Shown here: piece after piece, positions 1 through 5,924 of the stretch
Position numbering within the stretch: position 1 is the first letter of the stretch
Layout of the letters: each line of letters begins with the position of its first letter
NCBI GenBank assembly: GCA_021647535.1
Contig: JAKIUO010000105.1
Span: 1-10,268 of the forward strand
Reading direction: 5' to 3'
Source: Hyphomicrobiaceae bacterium
GTDB lineage: Bacteria; Pseudomonadota; Alphaproteobacteria; Rhizobiales; JAKIUO01
DNA length: 10,268 nucleotides
The notes under the pieces: model-generated
What the model was told of the DNA's origin: nothing
What the model saw: the letters and a program-made list of their open reading frames with translations, nothing else
The model's database searches: none
Made by a program: the position numbers and the translations under genes

Positions 1-1148
1 GGCGGGGCGTTGGTAAAACACGCGCGGGTGCTGAATGGGTCCGCGGGATGGCGCTCGGGCTCCCCGGGTTTTCAAAACGTCCCGTTGAGCGTATAGCTCT
101 TGTTGGCGAGACGCTGGACGATGTGCGCTCTGTGATGATTGAGGGAGAATCAGGTCTGCTGGGCGTTCATCCGATCTATCAGCAGCCCCGTTTTGATGTT
201 TCGAAAAGGCAGCTGGTCTGGTCGAATGGCAGCATTGCCCAAATGTTTTCCGGCAATCGTCCTGACAGCCTGCGCGGACCACAATTCGGGGCGGCATGGT
301 GTGATGAACTCTGTAAATGGCGCTATCCGCAAGAGACATGGGACATGCTGCAATTCGCCCTGCGCCTCGGGGACCAGCCTCGACAGATCGTCACAACAAC
401 ACCGCGCCCGATTGCTCTGCTAAAGCAGCTCATGGAAGATAAAAACACCATTATTGATCGCGTCGCAACAAGTGTCAACAGCGTTAATCTGGCCCGTGGT
501 TTTATGGAGCGTATGAACAATCAATATGGCGGCACGCGGCTTGGCCGACAGGAGCTACAAGCTGAAATTCTACAAGACCGCGAGGATGCCCTGTGGTCGC
601 GAAAATTACTGGATAGCCTGCGCCTTAATGAAGTGCCCGAACTTATGCGCATCGTCGTTGCGGTCGATCCGCCCGTCACCAGTCACGCCAAATCTGACGC
701 CTGCGGGATCATTGTCGCCGGGCTCGATGAAGCCGGGCGCGGGGTCGTGCTGGCCGATGAAAGCCTTCAACAGGTCTCACCGTTGCAATGGGCAAGGGCC
801 GCGATCCGCGCCTACAATCTGTTTAAAGCCGACCGCATCGTCGCCGAAGTCAACCAGGGCGGCGAAATGGTTGAAACGCTGATAAGGCAAGTAGACCAAA
901 ACGCTCCTGTGCGCATGGTGCGTGCCAGCCGTGGCAAATTCCTGCGCGCTGAACCCGTTGCTGCTCTTTATGAACAGGGCCGCGTGCGCCACGTCGGAGC
1001 CCTGCCACGACTCGAAGACGAAATGTGCGACTTTGGTCCCGGCGGCCTCGCCAACGGCAAAAGCCCTGACCGCCTCGATGCACTGGTCTGGGCACTGACC
1101 GATCTGATGCTGAATAAAGACGCGGAGCCCAGGGTGCGAAGCCTATAG
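1..1148 (+). CDS. Phage/GTA terminase large subunit (5' partial)
   Basis: Packaging motor ATPase and nuclease that loads DNA into the prohead; acts in the cytoplasm docked on the portal. The frame is open from the window edge (first full codon at base 3), so the ATG at 48 is internal. The Walker A loop is at bases 3-20 (RGVGKT, followed by RAGAEW as in alphaproteobacterial terminases). Walker B with the catalytic DE is at 303-308 (AAWCDEL), and a TTTPRP coupling motif follows near 390-410. The RNase H-like nuclease half shows acidic residues at D 666-668 (VAVDPP), E 846-848 (VAEVNQGGE) and D 1077-1079 (PDRLDAL). Only the N-terminal part before Walker A is missing; the rest is intact with a TAG stop. 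This corresponds to gene g2 of RcGTA-like clusters. The next head gene (portal) begins about 1.7 kb downstream instead of adjacent, because metY and two repeats intervene. Confidence 0.95.
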   Translation, partial: RGVGKTRAGAEWVRGMALGLPGFSKRPVERIALVGETLDDVRSVMIEGESGLLGVHPIYQQPRFDVSKRQLVWSNGSIAQMFSGNRPDSLRGPQFGAAWCDELCKWRYPQETWDMLQFALRLGDQPRQIVTTTPRPIALLKQLMEDKNTIIDRVATSVNSVNLARGFMERMNNQYGGTRLGRQELQAEILQDREDALWSRKLLDSLRLNEVPELMRIVVAVDPPVTSHAKSDACGIIVAGLDEAGRGVVLADESLQQVSPLQWARAAIRAYNLFKADRIVAEVNQGGEMVETLIRQVDQNAPVRMVRASRGKFLRAEPVAALYEQGRVRHVGALPRLEDEMCDFGPGGLANGKSPDRLDALVWALTDLMLNKDAEPRVRSL

Positions 1149-1164
1149 AGAGTGCGACGCCTGT

Positions 1165-1324
1165 AAATTGCTGGCGCAATTTTGCCCTCGCCGGGCGGGC
1201 AGCCTTTCAGCTGGAACCAAAGGCGAGCCTTTGGAAACCATTTGATGTGATGGGGGAAAGGGGCTAGCCCCTTCTGCCATCTGCAAAGATGCCTGCCCGG
1301 CGAGGGCAAGCGCCGTCAGGCGCT
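1165..1324. repeat. 160-bp hairpin-rich intergenic element, copy 1
   Basis: Core 1183-1308 has terminal inverted repeats starting TGCCCTCGCCGGGC and ending with the complementary GCCCGGCGAGGGCA. Inside are two strong palindromes: CCAAAGGCGAGCCTTTGG at 1217-1234 and AAGGGGCTAGCCCCTT at 1258-1273. Outside the core sit a hairpin with 7-bp stem (AAATTGC/GCAATTT, loop TGGC, 1165-1182) and one with 6-bp stem (AGCGCC/GGCGCT, loop GTCA, 1309-1324). The core is an inverted, diverged copy of the core at 2700-2826. It fills the gap between the terminase stop and the stop codon of antisense metY, so the hairpins could also end both converging transcripts. MITE- or REP-like in appearance; no transposase gene is present. 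Confidence 0.8.
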
Positions 1325-1326
1325 CT

Positions 1327-2616
1327 TTAGCCGAGCGCCTGATCAATATCGGCGATAAGGTCGCTTGCGTCTTCGATACCGACCGACACGCGAATGACTT
1401 CCGGTCCGGCTCCTGCTTTTTTCAGCGCGTCTTCGTCGAGTTGCGAATGGGTGGTAGAAGCGGGGTGGATGATGAGGGAGCGGGTGTCGCCAAGGTTCGC
1501 CAGGTGGGTGAACAGTTTGACATTATTGACCAGTTTTTTGCCGCTTTCAAAGCCGTCTTTCAGGCCAAAGGAGAACACCGAGCCTGGGCCTTTGGGCGTG
1601 TATTTTTGAGCGAGCGCGTTGTTGGCGCTGCCGGGAAGTCCGGCATAGCTCACCCAGTCGATGCGATCATCGGCGTCCAGCCATTTGGCAACGGTCAGTG
1701 CATTCTCGCAATGGCGTTGCATACGCAGGGGCAGGGTTTCGATGCCGTTCAATATAAGAAAAGCGTTCATGGGCGCGATGCACGGGCCAAGATCGCGTAA
1801 GGAGAGGACGCGTGCGGCGATGGCAAAGGCAATATGGCCGAAGGCTTCACCAAACACATCGCCAATGACCATGCCATGATAGCTGTCATTGGGTTGGCTC
1901 AGCATGGGGAATTTATCGGAGGCCATCCAATCAAAATTGCCCCCATCAATCAAGATACCTCCCATTGAATTACCATGGCCACCAAGGAATTTGGTCAAAG
2001 AATGGGTGATGATATTGGCGCCGTGATCGAACGGGCGACACAGATAGGGCGTCGCCATCGTATTGTCGACAATGAGCGGCACACCGGCTTGTTCGGCGAC
2101 CCGTGCAATGGCTTCGATATCGGTGACAAGGCCTGCCGGATTGGCGATGCTTTCGATGAATATGGCCCGCGTATTGTCATTGACCAGCGCCTCAAAACTG
2201 GCAGGATCTTCGACATCAGCCCATTTGACCGACCAGCCGAAATTTTTAATGGAATGGCCAAGCTGGTTGACGGAGCCACCATAAAGCTGACGCGCCGCGA
2301 TGATTTCGGTGCCCGGCTGCATGAGATTATGAAGGACAAGCAGCTGTGCGCCATGGCCAGACGCCGCCGCCAGCGCCGCCGTGCCACCTTCTAACGCTGC
2401 AACGCGTTTTTCAAGCACGTCCTGCGTCGGGTTCATGATGCGCGTGTAAATATTGCCAAATTCCTGTAGGCCAAACAAACGGGCCGCATGATCGGCATCG
2501 TTAAAGGCAAAGGCCGTCGTCTGATAAATCGGCGTAATGCGCGCGCCGGTCGCCGGGTCCGGCGCAGCGCCAGCATGAACAGCTAATGTGTCGAAGGAAT
2601 GGGGCTTATCAGACAT
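1327..2616 (-). CDS. metY: O-acetylhomoserine sulfhydrylase (O-acetylhomoserine aminocarboxypropyltransferase)
   Basis: PLP enzyme of the Cys/Met metabolism family that joins O-acetylhomoserine with sulfide (or methanethiol) to give homocysteine (or methionine) in the cytoplasm. The 429-aa product has the full family length. Visible landmarks are ITPIYQTTAF (27-36), the cofactor-phosphate-binding YTRIMNPT (Y57, R59), D184 in LIVDNT that contacts the PLP ring nitrogen, the Schiff-base lysine K209 in SLTKFLGGHG, and ESIANP (155-160). The start at 2616 is chosen because GAGG lies 6-7 bases upstream and MSDKPHSFDTLAVHAG is a typical family N-terminus; the open frame back to 2751 runs into the repeat. 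The gene is intact and antisense to the surrounding phage genes, with no operon partner. It is a housekeeping-type gene lodged between terminase and portal and flanked by inverted repeat elements. MetY is preferred over cystathionine synthase or MetZ because of length and the GNIYTRIMNPT context. Confidence 0.93.
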   Translation of the reverse strand: MSDKPHSFDTLAVHAGAAPDPATGARITPIYQTTAFAFNDADHAARLFGLQEFGNIYTRIMNPTQDVLEKRVAALEGGTAALAAASGHGAQLLVLHNLMQPGTEIIAARQLYGGSVNQLGHSIKNFGWSVKWADVEDPASFEALVNDNTRAIFIESIANPAGLVTDIEAIARVAEQAGVPLIVDNTMATPYLCRPFDHGANIITHSLTKFLGGHGNSMGGILIDGGNFDWMASDKFPMLSQPNDSYHGMVIGDVFGEAFGHIAFAIAARVLSLRDLGPCIAPMNAFLILNGIETLPLRMQRHCENALTVAKWLDADDRIDWVSYAGLPGSANNALAQKYTPKGPGSVFSFGLKDGFESGKKLVNNVKLFTHLANLGDTRSLIIHPASTTHSQLDEDALKKAGAGPEVIRVSVGIEDASDLIADIDQALG

Positions 2617-2681
2617 GGTGACCTCGCTCGTTGTTATTTGATTGCGCCAATCTGCCGCATGTACCTGCCGAACGCAAACAG

Positions 2682-2841
2682 TTTTTGCAGACGCAAAAAT
2701 GCCCTCGCCGGGCAGGCGTCTTGACAGACTGTCTTGGGGACTGGTCCCCAAACCCCATCACTAGATGGTTTCCAAAGGCTAGCCTTTGGTTCCAGCTGAA
2801 TAAGCTGCCTCCCCCGGCGAGGGGGAGCGGCGTTAGCCGCT
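2682..2841. repeat. 160-bp hairpin-rich intergenic element, copy 2
   Basis: Exactly as long as copy 1. The core (2700-2826) begins TGCCCTCGCCGGGCAGGC and ends with a looser complement. It contains the palindromes TTGGGGACTGGTCCCCAA (2734-2751) and CCAAAGGCTAGCCTTTGG (2772-2789), which appear in the opposite order to copy 1, so the core is inverted. Outer hairpins are TTTTTGC/GCAAAAA with loop AGAC (2682-2699) and AGCGGC/GCCGCT with loop GTTA (2826-2841). These stems differ in sequence from copy 1 but keep pairing. It lies upstream of metY on one side and abuts the portal ribosome-binding site on the other, so it may influence either gene. Confidence 0.8.
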
Positions 2842-2861
2842 TTATGAGGAGTACATTCTAT

Positions 2862-4031
2862 ATGCCGTCTTTTCTAAACAAGCTCTCCGCTCTTTTCGAG
2901 CAAAAGCAGAGTGCCACTGGTGCGCTGATTGCTTTGCAGAGCGCCGGGCAACCGGTGTGGACGCCGCGTGATTATGGGGCGCTGGCGCGAGAAGGCTTTA
3001 TGCAGAATGCCATTGTTTATCGTTGCGTGCGGATGATTGCCGAGAGTGCGGCATCGGTGCCATTGCGGGTGCATGAGGGCGCGGAGGTGCTGGATGAGCA
3101 TCCGTTATTGTCGCTTTTACAGCGGCCCAACAGCGCCCAGAGCGGATCGGATCTGCTGGAGGACTGGTATGGTTATTTGATGGTGGCGGGCAATGCTTAT
3201 CTTGAAGCGGTGAGCAATGATCGTGAGGTACTTGAGTTGCATGTTTTGCGCCCGGACCGCATGAAGCTGGTGCCGGGGGAGGATGGCTGGCCGGAATTTT
3301 ATGAGTATAGCGTGGCCGGTCGTCAGATGCGTTTTCATCAGGCGATTGAGGGGCAAAAGCCGATCTTGCATATGAGCCTGTTTAATCCGCTCAATGACCA
3401 TTATGGTATGAGCCCCCTTGAGGCGGCGGCCTTTAGCCTTGATATTCACAATGCGGCAGGGGGCTGGAACAAGGCTTTGCTTGATAATGCGGCACGGCCA
3501 TCGGGGGCGCTGGTTTATGGGGGCAAGGAAAACAGCCTTTCGGTGGAGCAGTTTGATCGCCTGAAGGCCGAGCTGGAAAGTTCCCATCAAGGGGCCATGA
3601 ATGCCGGGCGTCCCATGTTGCTGGAGGGCGGGCTGGACTGGAAACCCATGGGCTATTCACCGCGCGATATGGATTTTATCGAGGCCAAATGGGTGGCGGC
3701 GCGCGAGATTGCTCTGGCGCTTGGCGTGCCGCCCATGCTGCTGGGCATTCCGGGTGACAACACCTATTCAAACTATCAAGAGGCCAACCGCACCTTCTGG
3801 CGACAGACGGTTCTGCCACTGGTCAATCGCACCAGCAGCGCCCTTTGCAACTGGCTGGACGAGAGCGCTGGCGCGGAGCTGTCGCTCAAACCGGACCTGA
3901 ACAATATCGAGGCGCTGTCTGGCGAGCGCGACGCTCGTTGGCAACGCATCGCTAAAGCGGATTTCCTCACGACGAATGAAAAACGAGAGGCGCTGGGCTA
4001 TGGGCCATTGGAAGAGGGCGAGCAGGTGTGA
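2862..4031 (+). CDS. HK97-family portal protein
   Basis: Forms the dodecameric ring at the capsid vertex through which DNA is pumped and to which terminase and neck bind. The 389-aa protein has standard length. Family signatures are AIVYRCVRMIAESAASVP near residues 49-66 (the N-terminal wing), the LHVLRPDRM and HMSLFNPLNDHYGMSPLEAA stretch, and the C-terminal LGVPPMLLGIPGDNTYSNYQ followed by EANRTFW, which is highly characteristic of this family. The start at 2862 is preferred over the ATG at 2844 and over the long open frame from 2631, because GAGGAG at 2846-2851 stands 10 bases upstream and the earlier frame translates the repeat. Equivalent to g3 of RcGTA. It should follow terminase directly, but metY intervenes; the next gene downstream is an antitoxin with its own promoter. 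Confidence 0.96.
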   Translation: MPSFLNKLSALFEQKQSATGALIALQSAGQPVWTPRDYGALAREGFMQNAIVYRCVRMIAESAASVPLRVHEGAEVLDEHPLLSLLQRPNSAQSGSDLLEDWYGYLMVAGNAYLEAVSNDREVLELHVLRPDRMKLVPGEDGWPEFYEYSVAGRQMRFHQAIEGQKPILHMSLFNPLNDHYGMSPLEAAAFSLDIHNAAGGWNKALLDNAARPSGALVYGGKENSLSVEQFDRLKAELESSHQGAMNAGRPMLLEGGLDWKPMGYSPRDMDFIEAKWVAAREIALALGVPPMLLGIPGDNTYSNYQEANRTFWRQTVLPLVNRTSSALCNWLDESAGAELSLKPDLNNIEALSGERDARWQRIAKADFLTTNEKREALGYGPLEEGEQV

Positions 4032-4043
4032 GTTTTTTCTGCC

Positions 4044-4091
4044 TTGTTGCCGTTTTGGCTCCATGTTATAACTGATGTTAGTACGCAACAA
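4044..4091 (+). promoter_or_regulatory. Promoter with inverted-repeat operator for the antitoxin-toxin pair
   Basis: A sigma70-like -35 (TTGTTG, 4044-4049) is followed after 17 bases by an extended -10 (TG at 4064-4065, then TATAAC at 4067-4072). The -10 lies inside the perfect palindrome GTTATAAC (4065-4072). TTGTTGC at 4044-4050 and GCAACAA at 4085-4091 form an inverted repeat centred on the -10. This is the arrangement expected of an autoregulated toxin-antitoxin operon, where the antitoxin's DNA-binding domain would bind here. An AGGAG ribosome-binding site follows at 4097-4101. Confidence 0.6.
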
Positions 4092-4108
4092 TAAGCAGGA
4101 GCCCAAAG

Positions 4109-4333
4109 ATGAAAAAACTCAAGGTCAGGAAAATTGGTAATTCACTTGGCGTGGTGCTGCCCAAAGAGCTATTGGCCGAGCTGGAAGTGGGCGAGGGTGA
4201 TGAACTGGTGGCGACAAGGGCGCAGGACGGCATTCTGGTTGGTTCACGCAGCAAGAAGTTTGAGCGGACGATGGAAATTGCCGAAAAATTTATGAAAAAA
4301 TATCGCAACACCTTGCGCGAGCTGGCCAAATGA
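4109..4333 (+). CDS. AbrB/MazE-like antitoxin
   Basis: Small protein of 74 aa with a SpoVT-AbrB (MazE-type swapped-hairpin) DNA-binding domain at residues 1-45. The signature is KVRKIGNSLGVVLPKELLAE followed by LEVGEGDELVAT, where the GNSLGVVLP segment is the typical loop-strand. Residues 50-74 form a charged helical tail (FERTMEIAEKFMKKYRNTLR) that probably wraps the toxin. It is expected to neutralise the Doc toxin encoded next and to repress its own promoter. AGGAG lies 7 bases before the ATG. The stop overlaps the toxin start (ATGA), indicating translational coupling. Doc is classically paired with Phd; pairing with an AbrB-fold antitoxin is a recognised alternative. It sits in the portal-protease gap of the head cluster and is not a morphogenesis gene. 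Confidence 0.9.
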   Translation: MKKLKVRKIGNSLGVVLPKELLAELEVGEGDELVATRAQDGILVGSRSKKFERTMEIAEKFMKKYRNTLRELAK

Positions 4334-4713
4334 GTGCTCCGGTCTGGCTGGAGTTAGATGAAATATACGCGATCCATGAGGCTTTGCTGGCCCGCTATGG
4401 CGGGGCGGTGGGGGTGCGCGATGACGGGCTCTTGCAATCGGCGCTGGCGCGTCCGCAGCAATTATTCAGCTATGAGAAACCGGCTCCCGATCTGTGCGCA
4501 TTAGCGGCGGCCTATACGACGGGTATTGTCAAAAACCATCCCTTTGTCGATGGCAACAAGCGCACCGGCTTCATTGCCGCTTACTCTTTTCTGGGAAGCA
4601 ATGGGCTGGAGCTGACCGCCAGCGAGGTCGAGGCCGCCAGCATGGTTATCGCCTTGGCGGCAGGCGAAATGGATGAGCGCACCTTCGCCCAATGGCTGCG
4701 CGAGCGCAGCTGA
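4330..4713 (+). CDS. doc: Doc (death-on-curing) family toxin, Fic fold
   Basis: Complete 127-aa Fic/Doc protein. The catalytic loop HPFVDGNKRTG is at residues 70-80, with H70 as base, D74 for metal and N76, K77, R78 for nucleotide phosphate contacts. In classical Fic AMP-transferases the position of K77 is glycine; the lysine is the Doc hallmark. P1 Doc with this change phosphorylates EF-Tu and halts translation, so the same reaction is inferred here. The N-terminal part (WLELDEIYAIHEALLARYGG, then GVRDDGLLQSALARP) matches the Doc family closely. Translation starts within the antitoxin stop codon (4-bp overlap) with no strong ribosome-binding site of its own, consistent with coupling. All key residues are present, so the toxin looks active. 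It may stabilise the locus by addiction. Confidence 0.94.
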   Translation: MSAPVWLELDEIYAIHEALLARYGGAVGVRDDGLLQSALARPQQLFSYEKPAPDLCALAAAYTTGIVKNHPFVDGNKRTGFIAAYSFLGSNGLELTASEVEAASMVIALAAGEMDERTFAQWLRERS

Positions 4714-4753
4714 ATACCCCACGGCAATGAATGACTGACCGTCCCTTCTGGTG

Positions 4754-5005
4754 CTAGCGGATCCCGGAAGGGGCTGGTGTTACCGCGTTGTTGCCCTTGC
4801 TGTTGTGAACGATGACGGCGGTGCCGCCAACAATAGCGGCTGCGCCAAGCATACAGGTCATCGGGTTTCTGGCGCAAAAGCCTGTATTGCCACCGTCTCC
4901 GGCAACGCGCTTGACCGGCACGCCATTCACAGCGCCAATATTGGAACAGCCTGCCAGCAGACCACTGCCGAGCAGCAATGAGATAAAAATAGCCATCATT
5001 TTCAT
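4754..5005 (-). CDS. Small putative lipoprotein
   Basis: 83-aa protein with a clear lipoprotein signal: MKMM, a hydrophobic stretch (AIFISLLLGSGLL) and lipobox LAGC with the acylated cysteine at 20. The mature part is about 64 residues, has two further cysteines (44 and 51) and a second hydrophobic segment at about 51-66 (CMLGAAAIVGGTAVIV) rich in Ala and Gly. It is expected in the inner or outer membrane; function unknown. The start at 5005 is chosen because it places the signal peptide at the very N-terminus; the longer frame to 5068 would bury it. The ribosome-binding site is poor (a G-run about 9-13 bases upstream). It is antisense to the head genes, ends 40 bp from the Doc stop and diverges from the protease gene. 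A run of eight G at 5056-5063 lies in the divergent gap. Not a recognised head protein. Confidence 0.72.
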   Translation of the reverse strand: MKMMAIFISLLLGSGLLAGCSNIGAVNGVPVKRVAGDGGNTGFCARNPMTCMLGAAAIVGGTAVIVHNSKGNNAVTPAPSGIR

Positions 5006-5160
5006 AGGATAAACGCCCCCAAAATAAGAATACTGCCCTGACTGTAAGGGAGAACGGGGGGGGAACAATGGCGATGCGGTGCCACCCGCAGATTACGGCG
5101 CAATGGTGGCGCACGGGTTACAGTCTTTCGCATAAACATCATCAACAGTCAGGATATAAT

Positions 5161-5835
5161 ATGAACCTGTGTCACCAACAACCGGGGGGCGAACGAAAAT
5201 TTGCACCGCTGGATTTCAAGGCTGTGCAGACGGATGGCAGCTTTGAAGGCTATGCCAGCCTGTTCGGGCAAAAGGATATGGGCGGCGATATTGTCATGCC
5301 TGGGGCCTTTGCCAAAAGCCTTAAAAAGCGTGGGGCAGGGGGGATCCGTATGCTGTTTCAGCACGATCCGGGCGAACCCATCGGCGTGTGGCGTGAGATC
5401 CGCGAAGATCAGCGCGGCCTGTTCGTGCGTGGCCAGCTGTTGCCCGATGTCGCCAGAGCGCGCGAAGTGCTTAGCCTGATGCGCGAAGGGGCGCTTGATG
5501 GTCTGTCGATTGGTTTTCGCACCCTCAAAGGCCGCAGTGACAAGGCGCGAAAAGTGCGTCGTCTCCATGAGATTGATCTGTGGGAAATCTCCATCGTCAC
5601 CTTCCCGATGCTGCCCAACGCACGCATCAGCAAGGTGAAAAGCGGGAGCCTTCCAACAATAAGAGAATTTGAGCGCTGGCTCGTGCGGGATGCCGGACTA
5701 ACGCGCCAAAATGCCAGAGCAGTGATCCGCTCGGGCTACCAAAACCTTGTCGTCAAGCAGGACGCTGCCGGCAATGAAACAGGGCAGCTGGTCAGCGCGA
5801 TGCGACGGGCGGCACAGATGATGAAGAGCGATTGA
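5161..5835 (+). CDS. HK97-type prohead maturation protease
   Basis: Serine protease (peptidase family U35/S78 type) assembled inside the prohead, where it cleaves the capsid delta domain and itself. 224 aa. Landmarks are FEGYASLFGQKDMGGDIVMP (28-47), the catalytic His68 in MLFQHDPGEPIG, the nucleophile Ser116 in ALDGLSIGFR, and an acidic residue in LHEIDLWEISIVTFPM (E138 or E143) as the likely third member. The C-terminal tail (IREFERWLVRDAGLTRQNAR) is a helical segment common in alphaproteobacterial prophage and GTA proteases. The start at 5161 has AGGA six bases upstream and gives the usual short N-terminus before FAPLDFK; the open frame back to 5068 adds 31 residues of unlikely sequence. 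The TATAAT that overlaps this spacer is probably incidental. Equivalent to g4 of RcGTA; no g3.5-like gene is seen before it. Confidence 0.95.
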   Translation: MNLCHQQPGGERKFAPLDFKAVQTDGSFEGYASLFGQKDMGGDIVMPGAFAKSLKKRGAGGIRMLFQHDPGEPIGVWREIREDQRGLFVRGQLLPDVARAREVLSLMREGALDGLSIGFRTLKGRSDKARKVRRLHEIDLWEISIVTFPMLPNARISKVKSGSLPTIREFERWLVRDAGLTRQNARAVIRSGYQNLVVKQDAAGNETGQLVSAMRRAAQMMKSD

Positions 5836-5846
5836 ATTGTTGGTTT

Positions 5847-5896
5847 CCCCCTCACCCTAGCCCTCTCCCCTCGGGGAGAGGGCCGGGGAGAGGGGG
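5847..5896. repeat. REP-like palindrome between protease and capsid genes
   Basis: A 50-bp nested palindrome. The inner stem GCCCTCTCCCC (5860-5870) pairs with GGGGAGAGGGC (5873-5883) across a TC loop. The outer arms CCCCCTCACCC (5847-5857) and GGGGAGAGGGGG (5885-5896) pair with one mismatch. The CCCTCACCCTAGCCCTCTCC type of sequence is a dispersed intergenic repeat in many proteobacteria. It starts 11 bp after the protease stop and ends 15 bp before the capsid ribosome-binding site, so it lies within any protease-capsid transcript and could protect or separate the capsid message. Confidence 0.8.
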
Positions 5897-5924
5897 CAGC
5901 AAGAAAGAAACAGGAGACAGTTAT

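Noticed and set aside
1975..2394. 139-codon + strand frame inside metY
   Set aside because: Shadow of the clearly coding minus strand; no family similarity recognised.
2617..2700. SAM riboswitch upstream of metY
   Set aside because: SAM-II type elements often precede methionine genes in alphaproteobacteria, but the short leader shows no recognisable conserved core; a covariance-model scan would decide.
2617..2751. N-terminal extension of metY in the open frame back to 2751
   Set aside because: It translates the upstream hairpin element; the MSDKPHS start has a ribosome-binding site and matches usual family length.
2631..2861. Extended portal N-terminus starting at 2631
   Set aside because: This part overlaps the repeat and the metY leader; GAGGAG and the family-like MPSFLNKL point to 2862.
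5056..5063. Run of eight G as a phase-variation switch
   Set aside because: It is outside the chosen coding starts on both strands; it might shift promoter spacing, but no promoter could be assigned around it.
5155..5160. TATAAT as a promoter for the protease gene
   Set aside because: It touches the start codon, so any transcript would start inside the gene; no matching -35 was found and AGGA overlaps it as a ribosome-binding site.
5832..5924. Extended capsid N-terminus
   Set aside because: It reads through the REP-like palindrome and gives a proline/glycine low-complexity peptide; AGGAG supports 5925.
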